Below the pieces are notes generated by a model, which searched no databases, was not told the DNA's origin, and saw nothing but the letters and a program-made list of their open reading frames with translations. 64,000 nt of DNA, taken from the NCBI RefSeq assembly GCF_963667555.1, contig NZ_OY763421.1:3179562-3243561 (forward strand), read 5' to 3'. This DNA is from an uncultured Methanolobus sp. (GTDB lineage: Archaea > Halobacteriota > Methanosarcinia > Methanosarcinales > Methanosarcinaceae). Below are positions 54,954-64,000 of this stretch, in pieces. A program made the translations under genes and the position numbers. How positions within the stretch are numbered: the stretch's first letter is position 1; each line of letters begins with the position of its first letter.

Positions 54954-57653
54954 CTAATTCTTTTCAGGTGTATCTATATGCTTTTTAATCTCAAATCTAA
55001 TCACTTCGATCTCGTTTTCTATAATATCCAGCATTTCAGGAATATTCTCTACGTGATTCTCTACAGAATCTTCCAGTTCCTTTGCCATTGTTGCCAGAAT
55101 ATTGAATCCCATATTAAGTGAAACACCCTTCATCCTGTGAGCAGTTTCCTTCACTCCTTGAAGATCGGCTTCTGTGAACTTACCAATGATCTCTTCCAGA
55201 TTAGAAGTGATGGACCTCAGTGCCATGGAACTCAATCTCCGGTAAGTCTCGTCATCACCTGCAATGGTGTTCATAAGCTTTACTTTATCAAAGTGGGCAG
55301 GTTCCTCCTCTTTTTCAGAGACAGGACATTCAATAGTATCATCGGTATCACTAACGTCCTCAGTCATCATGGTATTTTCACTGTAAAGCCATTTGTTAAG
55401 GATTTCATGTACCACCTCAGAAACCACGGGTTTTGTAATATAATCGTCCATGCCTGACTGGAAACACAGTTCTTTTTCCCTGCTAAAAGCACTGGCTGTC
55501 AATGCAACAATAGGGACATGTCCGCCAATATCTTTTTCGATACCTCTTATCATTATGGAAGCGTCATGTCCGTTCATTTCAGGCATCTGCACATCCATCA
55601 AAATAAGATCTATTTCCTCCTGATCATTTTTCTTTCCTTTCAGGAATAATCTTACTGCTTCTGTTCCGTTCTCAGCTTTGAGGATATTAGCTTCAGGCAG
55701 GAATCCTGAAATTATAATACATGCAAGTTCCATGTTTGTATCATTGTCTTCTGCAACAAGTATGGAACATTTCTTATCCCTGCTGCATGGCCTGGAAACA
55801 TTGTGGCAACCCTTTGCATGATTTTTGTTCTCTTCGTCTTCAACAGGCAGATTCACACTGAAATAAAAGGTGCTTCCTTTTCCAAGTTTACTTTCAAGCT
55901 CAAGTTCAGATCCCATCATTTCCAGGAGACTGTTGGATATTGTAAGCCCAAGCCCGGTTCCGCCGTACTTACGTGTGATGGAACCGTCTGCCTGTGAAAA
56001 AGATTCGAAGATACGCTCCTTGTTCTCTTCTCCAATACCTATTCCGGTATCTCTCACAGAAAAGATGAAACCGCATTCATTATCATTTTCCAGGGCAGGT
56101 TTAGTTTCAACTTTTAGCTCGATCTCTCCATATTCTGTAAACTTGATAGCATTACTCAGGAGATTCACAAGTATCTGGCGTAATCTCAGATGGTCAACGA
56201 TGACATGCCGTGGTGTATTCTCAGGGATTGTAAGCTTAAGTTTGAGTCCTTTTTCCTGTGCACGATATTTGACTATATCCGTAATCATGGCAAGAAGCTC
56301 CACAATTTCCGTTCTCTCCGGATCAAGTTCAAGCTTTCCTGCTTCTATCTTTGAAAAGTCAAGGACATCATTGATGATATCAAGAAGTGAGTTCGCAGAT
56401 GTGTATACTGTTTGCATATAGTGATTCTGTTTATCACTTAGTTCAGTCTGCATGAGAATATCTGAAAAACCAATAATACCATTTAGTGGTGTGCGTATCT
56501 CGTGGCTCATATTAGCAAGGAACTCACTTTTTGCACGGTTTGCCATCTCTGCCTGTGCAGTCATAAACTGAGCTCTGGCAGTGGCTTCCTCAAGATCCCT
56601 GTTGGTCTGAAGTAAGATCTCCTCTGCCTTTTTGCTTTCTGTGATATCCCTCAGGATGATCATTTGCCCGATAATGAGCTGGTCATCACTTAACATGGGG
56701 AGGAAATCTATCTTCAGCCAGACTTCTTTTCCATTATTACTCCGCATTACTTCGATACTATTCTTTTCATATGTGTTCTCTCTGGAGATTTCAAGCTCTG
56801 GCCAGCATTCCATCAGGTCATCAATATACTTGCCAATGTCTCCTGATGATATTCCCATGAACTGTTTAGCAGATCCGTTGCAATCTACAATTCTCTGTAT
56901 CTGGTCAAGAATGATTACACCATCTGGTATTTTATCAAAAAGTGCACTGCGAGCCATAGGTGCAATGTCCAGTAGTTTGTAACGTGTAAGTCCTGCATAT
57001 ATCATAAGTCCGCAGAATGCAAGAGAATATGGGATAGGATCGAGACCATGAGGGAAAAACCCTGCTATATAGAGGAGGAGCACCATGAAAGGTATAAGTG
57101 CTCCAGCCATCACCATTGTGATCTGTTTTCTGAGGGTTGGTATCACTTCCAGCCACATCTTTAAGAAAAGCAGGATACTGAACATTATGCAGAGCACGTT
57201 GTAGAACTCCTGGACAGCATACCATATGCCTGGTTCAAAGGTCAGGGCCGGAAAGATGGTATTTGCGCTCAGCATCAGGTTCTTATGATAAAGTGTGTGC
57301 TGGCCTGTTGTGAACACAAGGATCATCGTTATCAGGGGCACGGAGAATAAGGACACTATCACAGGTGCTGTTAACCAGTGCTTTTTGCCTGTATATTTTA
57401 CAGAGAATGTAAGCAGGAAAGCAGGGATAAAAGGAATTCCCAGATATTCTAGCTTATAGAAGATCAGTGCCGTGTCAAAGCTTTCTGATGATATCTCCAA
57501 TGCGTAAAATACAGAATAGATTATAGTTGCCAGTAACATAAATGAGAAGCAGGTAGTTCCACTCGTTTCCTTATGTTTTCTTACGTGGAACAATACAGTA
57601 CTGAGAATTATCACCAGTGCTATCAGAGGTAACGCATAGTAATTGAGGTACAT
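54954..57653 (-). CDS. Hybrid membrane histidine kinase (7TM-PAS-HisKA-HATPase-REC-HPt)
   Basis: An 899-residue kinase with the same first 600 residues as the kinase at 49391 (start [20 protein letters not shown]; phosphoacceptor [40 protein letters not shown]). It adds a receiver domain (SILVAEDNDTNMEL, phosphoacceptor Asp in LILMDVQMPEMNGHD, then VPIVALTASAF and DDYITKPV) and a C-terminal HPt domain (ETAHRMKGVSLNMG with the His). It is a self-contained phosphorelay. Its partner might also be phosphorylated by the shorter paralogue. Ligand unknown. Confidence 0.94.
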   Translation of the reverse strand: MYLNYYALPLIALVIILSTVLFHVRKHKETSGTTCFSFMLLATIIYSVFYALEISSESFDTALIFYKLEYLGIPFIPAFLLTFSVKYTGKKHWLTAPVIVSLFSVPLITMILVFTTGQHTLYHKNLMLSANTIFPALTFEPGIWYAVQEFYNVLCIMFSILLFLKMWLEVIPTLRKQITMVMAGALIPFMVLLLYIAGFFPHGLDPIPYSLAFCGLMIYAGLTRYKLLDIAPMARSALFDKIPDGVIILDQIQRIVDCNGSAKQFMGISSGDIGKYIDDLMECWPELEISRENTYEKNSIEVMRSNNGKEVWLKIDFLPMLSDDQLIIGQMIILRDITESKKAEEILLQTNRDLEEATARAQFMTAQAEMANRAKSEFLANMSHEIRTPLNGIIGFSDILMQTELSDKQNHYMQTVYTSANSLLDIINDVLDFSKIEAGKLELDPERTEIVELLAMITDIVKYRAQEKGLKLKLTIPENTPRHVIVDHLRLRQILVNLLSNAIKFTEYGEIELKVETKPALENDNECGFIFSVRDTGIGIGEENKERIFESFSQADGSITRKYGGTGLGLTISNSLLEMMGSELELESKLGKGSTFYFSVNLPVEDEENKNHAKGCHNVSRPCSRDKKCSILVAEDNDTNMELACIIISGFLPEANILKAENGTEAVRLFLKGKKNDQEEIDLILMDVQMPEMNGHDASIMIRGIEKDIGGHVPIVALTASAFSREKELCFQSGMDDYITKPVVSEVVHEILNKWLYSENTMMTEDVSDTDDTIECPVSEKEEEPAHFDKVKLMNTIAGDDETYRRLSSMALRSITSNLEEIIGKFTEADLQGVKETAHRMKGVSLNMGFNILATMAKELEDSVENHVENIPEMLDIIENEIEVIRFEIKKHIDTPEKN

Positions 57654-57896
57654 ATTAATTTATAACGGAACTGTCTTGCAGACCCATGATTTTTGGCAGG
57701 TCTGTATTATGTTTTTTAGAATCTGTTCTGAGATATCCAATATATAGTTATTCAAATTATATAAAACAACGTTATATTTCTGCATACTCTTTTCTATGGC
57801 AGAAGCTCGAATGATGGTGTTTTTTAGGAATGATAAAATGTGCATCACTGCACATTTTCAATAATATATATAGTTTTCAGTTAATACAGAATTTGA

Positions 57897-60725
57897 TCAT
57901 TCCAGCATTTTCTTAAGGAACTGTCCGGTATAGGAAATATTGTTCTTTGAGACTTCTTCAGGTGTTCCCTGTGCGATGATCTCTCCGCCACGGTCACCAC
58001 CTTCAGGTCCAAGGTCAATGAGCCAGTCGGCAGTTTTGATTACATCAAGGTTGTGCTCAATGACTATCACTGTATTTCCGGCTTCTACCAGTCTCTGCAG
58101 AACCTCCAGGAGCTTTTTCACGTCATCAAAGTGAAGTCCGGTTGTAGGTTCATCAAGGATAAAAACAGTCTTGCCTGTGGAGCGCTTGCTAAGTTCCGTT
58201 GCAAGTTTCACTCTCTGGGCCTCTCCTCCTGAAAGTGTGGTTGATGACTGACCAAGCTTTATGTAGCCAAGTCCTACATCGTTGAGAGTCTCAAGTTTAC
58301 GACTTATGGTCGGGACATTCTCAAAGAACTCAAACGCCTCTTCCACGGTCATGTCAAGGACTTCGGCAATATTCTTGTCCTTGTAGGTTACTTCCAGTGT
58401 CTCCCTGTTGTAGCGTTTTCCATGACATACTTCACATGGAACGTAGACATCCGGCAGGAAATGCATTTCAATTGTGATTATGCCATCACCGGAACATGCT
58501 TCACAGCGTCCTCCACGGACGTTGAAACTAAAACGTCCAGCTTTGTAACCTCTTGCACGTGCCATCTTTGTCTGTGCAAAGAGTTCTCTTATAGGAGTAA
58601 AAAGATTGGTATAGGTTGCAGGATTTGACCTGGGTGTACGCCCGATAGGTGACTGGTCTATGGTTATTACCTTGTCAACATTTTCCAGTCCTTCGATAGA
58701 GCTGTATTTTCCAGGAATATCCCTTGCTTTGTTGAGTTGTTTTGCGAGCACTTTGTTAAGTGTTTCATTAATGAGCGTACTTTTTCCGGAGCCGGATACT
58801 CCTGTTACACAGACAAGCACTCCCAATGGGAATTCAACATCCACATTTTTAAGATTGTTCTGGCTGGCTCCGTGAAGTATCATGGTGCCTGTAGGTTCTC
58901 TTCTTGTTTCAGGGATCTCTATCTTTAGTTTTCCACTCAGGTATTTTCCTGTGGTGGAAGCCTTGTTTTTCATGATCTCTTTAGGAGTGCCCTCGGCCAC
59001 GATCTCACCACCGTGGATTCCTGCTCCCGGTCCCATATCAACAACATAGTCAGAGTTACATATGGTCTCCTCATCATGTTCGACTACAAGAACGGTATTT
59101 CCGATGTCCCTGAGATGCTTCAGGGTGGTTATAAGCCTGAGATTATCTCTCTGGTGCAGGCCTATACTCGGTTCATCAAGGATGTAGAGCACGCCCATAA
59201 GACTTGAACCTATCTGGGTTGCAAGCCTGATACGCTGGGCTTCGCCACCGGAAAGTGTGGCTGAAGAGCGACTGAGTGTAAGATAATCAAGTCCCACGTC
59301 AACAAGGAATCCAAGTCTTGCCTTGATCTCTTTTAGTATAAGGCGAGCAATGGTGTATTCTCTTTCATTGAGTTTTGGTTCAAGTTCCTTGAAGAATTCC
59401 AGTGCCTCTTCCACAGACATTTCAGTGGCATCAATAATATTCCTGCCATCGATGGTTACTGCAAGTGTGACCGGCTTAAGTCTTCTGCCATGACATGTAA
59501 GGCATGGCTTGGTGCTGATGTACCTGCTCATCCTTTCCTTACTGTTCTCGGATTCAGTGCCTTCGTAGATCTTGGACAGGTTTGCAATAACCCCTTTGAA
59601 GCGTCCCTTGTGTTTCCACATGCCGCCGTTCCTTCCAACATGGACGAACGGGATAAGCTCCTCGCTACCATAGAATATAATATGCTGGATTTCTGGATCA
59701 AGTTCCTCAAAGGGTACATTCATTGAGAATCCAAGATGATCTGCAAGGGATTGCAGTGACTGCATGTAATAACCATCGGACTTTTTGCTGTACCAGGGTT
59801 CCACTGCACCTTCGTTCAGGGAGAGTGATTTGTCAGGAACTATCAGGTCAGGGTCGAATTCCATTGAGGTTCCAAGGCCGTGACACTCAGGACAAGCTCC
59901 CTGCGGACTATTGAATGAGAATGCTGCAGGTTCCATTTCCTCAAAACCGATGCCACATTCCGGACATGCCAGTTTTTCGCTGAAGGTAAGCTCTTCCCCA
60001 TCAAGTACCTGGACTGTCAGAGTACCTCCGCTCTTTTCCAGAGCTGTCTCGACGGAGTCTGAAAGTCTCTCTTCGATCCCTTTCTTGATGGCAAGCCTGT
60101 CAACAACGATATCAATATTATGTTTGAAGTAGCGCCCGAGGTCAATATTCTCAGCATCGTCAAGTGAGTGTATCTCACCATCCACACGTACACGTGTGAA
60201 ACCTTCGCTGCGCAGGTCGGTCAGGAGTTTCTTATACTCCCCTTTTCTCTCTCTCACCAGCGGAGCAAGCACATGAGTTTTTGTACCCTCACGCAGGTTC
60301 ATTATGCTGTCAACTATCTGATCGACGCTCTGAGTTTCAATTATGCGACCACATTCAGGACAATGTCTTATGCCTATACGGGCAAAGAGCAGTCTCAGGT
60401 AGTCATAAATTTCAGTAACAGTTCCCACGGTGGAGCGTGGATTTTTACTTGTGGTCTTCTGCTCGATGGAAATTGCAGGTGAGAGTCCTTCAATATACTC
60501 CACATCCGGTTTTTCCATAAGCCCGAGGAACTGCCTTGCGTATGCTGAAAGAGATTCAACATACCTGCGCTGTCCCTCAGCGTAAATAGTATCAAAAGCA
60601 AGCGATGATTTACCTGAACCACTAAGCCCTGTGATAACGATGAGCTTATCACGCGGCAGGGTTAGGTCAATATTCTTAAGATTGTGCTCCTTGGCACCCT
60701 TTATCCTGATGCTGCTCAATGACAT
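57897..60725 (-). CDS. uvrA: Excinuclease ABC subunit A
   Basis: UvrA (942 residues) recognises DNA lesions in nucleotide excision repair. Both ABC modules are complete: Walker [21 protein letters not shown] and [16 protein letters not shown]; signature sequences [16 protein letters not shown] and [16 protein letters not shown]; zinc fingers [19 protein letters not shown] and [20 protein letters not shown] with the CEVCHG pair. The N-terminal [20 protein letters not shown] is canonical. uvrB and uvrC are not in this window. Its 3' end was the right boundary of an ancient duplication. Confidence 0.97.
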   Translation of the reverse strand: MSLSSIRIKGAKEHNLKNIDLTLPRDKLIVITGLSGSGKSSLAFDTIYAEGQRRYVESLSAYARQFLGLMEKPDVEYIEGLSPAISIEQKTTSKNPRSTVGTVTEIYDYLRLLFARIGIRHCPECGRIIETQSVDQIVDSIMNLREGTKTHVLAPLVRERKGEYKKLLTDLRSEGFTRVRVDGEIHSLDDAENIDLGRYFKHNIDIVVDRLAIKKGIEERLSDSVETALEKSGGTLTVQVLDGEELTFSEKLACPECGIGFEEMEPAAFSFNSPQGACPECHGLGTSMEFDPDLIVPDKSLSLNEGAVEPWYSKKSDGYYMQSLQSLADHLGFSMNVPFEELDPEIQHIIFYGSEELIPFVHVGRNGGMWKHKGRFKGVIANLSKIYEGTESENSKERMSRYISTKPCLTCHGRRLKPVTLAVTIDGRNIIDATEMSVEEALEFFKELEPKLNEREYTIARLILKEIKARLGFLVDVGLDYLTLSRSSATLSGGEAQRIRLATQIGSSLMGVLYILDEPSIGLHQRDNLRLITTLKHLRDIGNTVLVVEHDEETICNSDYVVDMGPGAGIHGGEIVAEGTPKEIMKNKASTTGKYLSGKLKIEIPETRREPTGTMILHGASQNNLKNVDVEFPLGVLVCVTGVSGSGKSTLINETLNKVLAKQLNKARDIPGKYSSIEGLENVDKVITIDQSPIGRTPRSNPATYTNLFTPIRELFAQTKMARARGYKAGRFSFNVRGGRCEACSGDGIITIEMHFLPDVYVPCEVCHGKRYNRETLEVTYKDKNIAEVLDMTVEEAFEFFENVPTISRKLETLNDVGLGYIKLGQSSTTLSGGEAQRVKLATELSKRSTGKTVFILDEPTTGLHFDDVKKLLEVLQRLVEAGNTVIVIEHNLDVIKTADWLIDLGPEGGDRGGEIIAQGTPEEVSKNNISYTGQFLKKMLE

Positions 60726-61003
60726 TGTCTACTCTGATGCCTTACTAATAAGTATAGTTTGTGGTATGGCGAACAAATTTAAATTAATACCTGCTTTTTG
60801 CTTTTATCTCTGGAAGCAGCACTCTTTTTCTGGATGTTTCTGATGGTGGTGATCAGCTTTACTCTCCTCTCAAACTCTGTCATGTATTGCTAATTGCAGG
60901 AGTTAGTATATATTAGAGATGCAAGCGGGGTGAAAGTATTCTACTATTATCTGTTGTTCAATATTCAGATTCAAAAGAAAGGATGTGATTTCACTCTACT
61001 TTT

Positions 61004-61873
61004 TTACTTTTTAACTTTGATGTTGAGAACCAAAAACAAAACCAATATAGCAATTATAGGAGGTACGAAAGATGAGAAATCCATACTTAGTGCGCTTGTA
61101 GTTGATGTAGGGGTTATAATTGATGCGGCTTCTGCAACATTTTCCGTGATGCTGCCTTCCTGTGTCAATGCAGAGAAAAATGTTTTTTCCTCCAGGCTAT
61201 CTGCAACTATTAAAGTCAGAGTGTTGGAGTTCAGTGCACTAAAATTGTCCTTGACTGTTAATGTAATTATATAGGTTCCTGTTTTTCGGTAAATGTGGGA
61301 ACAAATCCCATTACTGTTGCTTGCAGTGTCTCCATCTCCGAAATCCCATATGTAATGAACAATAAAACCGTCCTCGTCACTTGAGTTTGTTCCGTAAATT
61401 GTTGTGCTTGTATTTACAAGGACTTTTTCAGGAGCTCCAATCACGGCTTTAGGAGCGTTGTTGAATCCACCATTGATTATACTGTAGTTTTTGATATTCT
61501 TGTAATTATTAATGATTCCATAATTGTTGATTATTCCCGGAATCCGCTGGTAATCATAATTTACGATGTTTCCGTAATTGTTGATCGTTCCATAGTTTAT
61601 TATTTTACCATAATTTGTGAGAGTTCCGTATATCTCAATCTGTGAACCGGAAGCAAATTCAATTGTTCCTCCGGCTTCTACTGTAAGACTTCCACCGGAT
61701 TCAATTACAAGACTCTCTTCTGAATTCACAATAAGAGTCTCACCTGATTCTATTTTGATGTGATTGTTCTCGGCTATTATCTCTGGATTCGATATTGTTT
61801 CTGCATCTGCAAATCCGGTTAATGCCAGCAGAAAGAAAATAAATATCAGGACTGTTAATTTGTTTTTCATCAT
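61004..61873 (-). CDS. PKD-domain surface protein with Asn-Tyr-Gly repeats
   Basis: A 289-residue protein with signal peptide (KLTVLIFIFFLLALTGFADA), a beta-helix-like segment (about 35-137) and short repeats built on NNYGxI/INYGTI between residues 85 and 133. A PKD domain follows (about 140-225; WDFGDGDTASNSNGICSHIY, GTYIITLTVKD). It ends with a hydrophobic anchor (FVPPIIAILVLFLVLNI) and a basic tail. It is probably displayed on the cell surface for adhesion or matrix contacts. The anchor lacks a PEF motif. Confidence 0.82.
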   Translation of the reverse strand: MMKNKLTVLIFIFFLLALTGFADAETISNPEIIAENNHIKIESGETLIVNSEESLVIESGGSLTVEAGGTIEFASGSQIEIYGTLTNYGKIINYGTINNYGNIVNYDYQRIPGIINNYGIINNYKNIKNYSIINGGFNNAPKAVIGAPEKVLVNTSTTIYGTNSSDEDGFIVHYIWDFGDGDTASNSNGICSHIYRKTGTYIITLTVKDNFSALNSNTLTLIVADSLEEKTFFSALTQEGSITENVAEAASIITPTSTTSALSMDFSSFVPPIIAILVLFLVLNIKVKK

Positions 61874-62157
61874 TTACATCAGGTTTGCGTTTTGATTCTG
61901 AATTAAGTAGGTTGAATCAAATTCTATTTTTGAAACTCCACTCTCCTTCCTCTTAAAAATTAAGATGTATAAATAATGTATTTTTCACTTAACATGTATT
62001 ATCTTTGAGTGCAATGGTTACTTTTGATAACTTGAAAATATACTCTGTTTTGTGAGTCATAATTTTGTATCGCAGCGATAGTTGTACAGTTTCCTAACGC
62101 GTATCTATATAAATCTATAGTAAATACTCTATCTATCCACAAAAAGAGGAGTTCGTA

Positions 62158-62652
62158 ATGAAGACACTTGTTACATACCTGACCCAGACTGGAAACACAC
62201 AGAAGATCGCAGAAGCCATTTACGGTGAACTTAAAGGCGAGAAAGACATCAAACCGATCAATGAAGTTGCAAACCTCGAAGGCTACGACCTTGCATTTAT
62301 TGGCTTCCCTGTAATGCAGTTCGACATTCCTGCAAAGGTAAAGTCATTCATAACCGACAAGACCGCTGGCAAGAACGTTGCTATTTTCATGACACACGCT
62401 GTTCCTGAAGGCTTTGAGGCAATCCACTCATGGACTGGCTCAGCTGCCCAGGCCGCAGCAGGCGCAAACTTCCTTGGTTCATTTGACTGCCAGGGAGAAC
62501 TCGCACAGCCTGTTATCGACATGCTCCTTCAGGCAGAAGACCCACAGATGAAAGCATTCGGTGAAATGGGCCCATCAACAAAGGGTCAGCCTGACCAGTC
62601 CCGTGTCCAGAAGGCAAAGGAATTCGCAAAAGAGATTCAGGCAAAATTATAA
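62158..62652 (+). CDS. Flavodoxin-family protein
   Basis: A 164-residue flavodoxin-like protein. The FMN phosphate loop is TYLTQTGNTQKIAEAIYG (about 6-23), and the second flavin loop GFPVMQFDIPAKVKSF. An insertion rich in Ala/Gly/Gln lies between residues 100 and 130. It would carry electrons with FMN. The ATG at 62158 follows AAAAGAGGAGTTCGTA. A 64-residue Cys-containing protein follows 68 bases later in the same direction. Confidence 0.88.
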   Translation: MKTLVTYLTQTGNTQKIAEAIYGELKGEKDIKPINEVANLEGYDLAFIGFPVMQFDIPAKVKSFITDKTAGKNVAIFMTHAVPEGFEAIHSWTGSAAQAAAGANFLGSFDCQGELAQPVIDMLLQAEDPQMKAFGEMGPSTKGQPDQSRVQKAKEFAKEIQAKL

Positions 62653-62720
62653 AAATCTGTCTGACTTATCTTTATCTGAAAAAACGACAAACAAATTCAA
62701 TAGAACGGAGGGGATAATTA

Positions 62721-62915
62721 GTGACAGATCAGAAGAAGGCTCCAGTATTCTGTGAGAACTACTGCGTTGTGTGCAGAGGCGCACGTGCCGGAAATGGCTT
62801 TTTCAAGGCTATCCAGAACCTTGAACTTAAGATATTCGGCAAAAATGGTTGTCCATGGGGCAAGGCAAGAACAGAATACTATGGTGTAACGCCTGATAAG
62901 CCGATTAAGAAGTAA
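62721..62915 (+). CDS. Small cysteine-containing protein of unknown function
   Basis: A 64-residue protein starting with GTG at 62721 behind ACGGAGGGGAT. It has C11-x3-C15-x2-C18 (FCENYCVVCRG) and a fourth Cys in NGCPWGKARTEYYG (C44). The pattern could bind a metal or an iron-sulfur cluster, perhaps to serve the flavodoxin encoded upstream. I do not recognise the family. Confidence 0.7.
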   Translation: MTDQKKAPVFCENYCVVCRGARAGNGFFKAIQNLELKIFGKNGCPWGKARTEYYGVTPDKPIKK

Positions 62916-62926
62916 GTTTTAATTAT

Positions 62927-62958
62927 AAAGGCAAACTAGCCTTTTATTTTATCTTTTA
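62927..62958 (+). terminator. Hairpin plus T-rich run after the Cys-rich gene
   Basis: AAAGGC-AAACTA-GCCTTT (62927-62944), followed by TATTTTATCTTTTATT, 12 bases after the stop of the small gene. Confidence 0.6.
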
Positions 62959-63041
62959 TTGTCTTATTATCATTAAACTCAGATTCTTTATTTCAACTGG
63001 ATTTCTTAAAAGTTGAATATATTGTTAGACAAATAGATTTT

Positions 63042-64000
63042 TCAATCAATATTTTCAATAATGAATCTCACAGCATCTGCATTATAAATACTTTGAATTT
63101 GCCGTGGTAATATACCTTTTTTTTCATAGTTATCTCTGTGGCTTCGGTTTGTGAAATTATAGTATGAATATTCTGGTTTGTTTTTAATATCGTGTTCCCG
63201 AATGAATGAATTTATTTGATGTTGTTTTATGTGAGGTTTTGCCTTCTTTACAGATTCATGAAGCTCGGTATACGATATGGGATACTTGTCTATTATATGT
63301 TGAGTTTTAAGTATAATTGGAGTGTCAGGTTCAGCAGCGGAATCAATAACCGTTGTGAAACCTGTTTCTCCCATAAAATTGTTGACGGATTGCAGTTTTG
63401 TTTGAATTTCACATACAAAATGATACCTACTTTCTGTATCAATACTTGATTGTGTATCAGATATTGCCTTAATTAAGTTAGATATTGCTTCTGGTGAGTC
63501 TTCTAAATCAACAAGAGAAAATGTCTTAAAATTATAAGCAAATGCGAGTGGCAGAATATAAAAATTATATTCTAATAAACTTCTAGAAAACCATTCATTT
63601 ATTAACATCTGGTAGTTTTTTAAAGAGGCAGCACCTAGGGTGTAAAGTATGTATGACAATTTAGAATCATTTATAAAATGAACTGCTGTATCCCTTATTT
63701 CTATTAAGCTTGTGATATTAGACTCAATCGTAGAATCAATATTTAATTTTCTCATTGCTTTTATAATATCTATAGTTAAAGGAATACCGTTTCGATTTGT
63801 TTTTGGAACGCCTCCATTCATTACATATAAACTGTCAATATTGTCCTCAGCATTATCTAATATTTTTGCTTTCAGCAACAATTCCCAAGAGTTAATATTT
63901 AATATTGTAAAAATTTGTTCGCGGTATTTGAAATCTGGTTTGTTATAAATTTCTATTGATGATAATGCAGCAGCTAATGAGTTTTCAATCAGGCTTTTTG
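63042..64000 (-). CDS. DUF3644 protein, 5' part beyond the window
   Basis: On the minus strand the frame is open from the window edge: KSLIENSLAAALSSIEIYNK, then FKYREQIFTILNINSWELLL, which matches the N-terminal part of the DUF3644 family, and on to VRFIIENID. About 318 residues are visible. There is no ATG; the start lies outside the window. The C-terminal part (residues after PIILKTQHIIDKYP) looks like a helix-turn-helix that might bind DNA. Function unknown; the family is frequent in variable genome regions. The gene is A+T rich. Confidence 0.72.
   Translation of the reverse strand, partial: KSLIENSLAAALSSIEIYNKPDFKYREQIFTILNINSWELLLKAKILDNAEDNIDSLYVMNGGVPKTNRNGIPLTIDIIKAMRKLNIDSTIESNITSLIEIRDTAVHFINDSKLSYILYTLGAASLKNYQMLINEWFSRSLLEYNFYILPLAFAYNFKTFSLVDLEDSPEAISNLIKAISDTQSSIDTESRYHFVCEIQTKLQSVNNFMGETGFTTVIDSAAEPDTPIILKTQHIIDKYPISYTELHESVKKAKPHIKQHQINSFIREHDIKNKPEYSYYNFTNRSHRDNYEKKGILPRQIQSIYNADAVRFIIENID

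Noticed and set aside
57660..57848. 62-codon ORF upstream of the hybrid kinase
   Set aside because: A+T-rich, no recognisable domain, no clear binding site; more likely the kinase promoter region.
60894..61274. 126-codon plus-strand ORF overlapping the 3' end of the PKD protein gene
   Set aside because: Antisense to a gene with signal peptide, PKD domain and anchor; the frame has no similarity.

Overview
The window comes from a cytochrome-containing methanogenic archaeon of the Methanosarcinaceae, most likely Methanolobus-like or Methanococcoides-like. This is inferred from gene content: a complete archaeal ribosomal protein cluster with RNase P p29, Cbf5 and archaeal SecY; an RNA polymerase subunit D carrying two ferredoxin-type clusters; an iron-sulfur flavoprotein; archaeal polyprenyl diphosphate and CDP-archaeol synthases; PEF-CTERM surface proteins; and a split CcmF. 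No methanogenesis gene itself is present. Most genes start behind GGTGA or GGAGG ribosome binding sites, with many GTG and TTG starts.

Layout. 1-11.3 kb is a colinear translation operon (L29, RNase P p29, S17, L14, L24, S4e, L5, S14, S8, L6, L32e, L19e, L18, S5, L30, L15) that ends at a hairpin, followed by secY-adk-DUF106-cmk-cbf5 and tRNA-Ser. 11.4-14.3 kb is accessory: a zinc-ribbon protein, a decayed GNAT acetyltransferase, a PEF-CTERM surface protein and an MFS transporter. 14.4-17.0 kb is S13-S4-S11-rpoD behind a leader of four consecutive hairpins, then two identical tRNA-Leu genes. 17-25 kb (mostly minus strand) has uppS, DUF2551, a radical SAM protein, a ferredoxin, a flavin reductase and a two-gene type IV pilus-like secretion module. 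25-33 kb has exonuclease VII (xseAB), the two CcmF halves in reversed order, carS, pyrE, purD, argF and tRNA-Leu(CAG). An IS630-type element (33.2-34.3 kb) lies next to that tRNA. 35-49 kb is mixed metabolism and sensing: iron-sulfur flavoprotein, phosphoesterase, thrC, DUF2769, transporters, a chemoreceptor, a PHP phosphoesterase, amtB-glnK, a CDGSH protein and purB.

49.3-60.7 kb has the most informative structure. Two paralogous membrane histidine kinases flank an A+T-rich PHP-domain/SMC-like ATPase gene. Between them lies a short scar made of a uvrA 3' end joined directly to a purB 3' end. Since purB and uvrA are also the outer neighbours of this block, the scar records a tandem duplication of the purB-tail/kinase/uvrA-tail segment, followed by insertion of the PHP-ATPase gene, a candidate defence gene. 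The window ends with uvrA, a PKD-domain surface protein, a flavodoxin with a small Cys-rich partner, and a DUF3644 gene that runs off the edge.

A recurring feature is a perfect or near-perfect hairpin followed by a T-rich run and overlapping the stop codon itself (L15, the PEF-CTERM gene, the phosphoesterase, thrC, the chemoreceptor, purB). It suggests a common 3'-end architecture in this genome.
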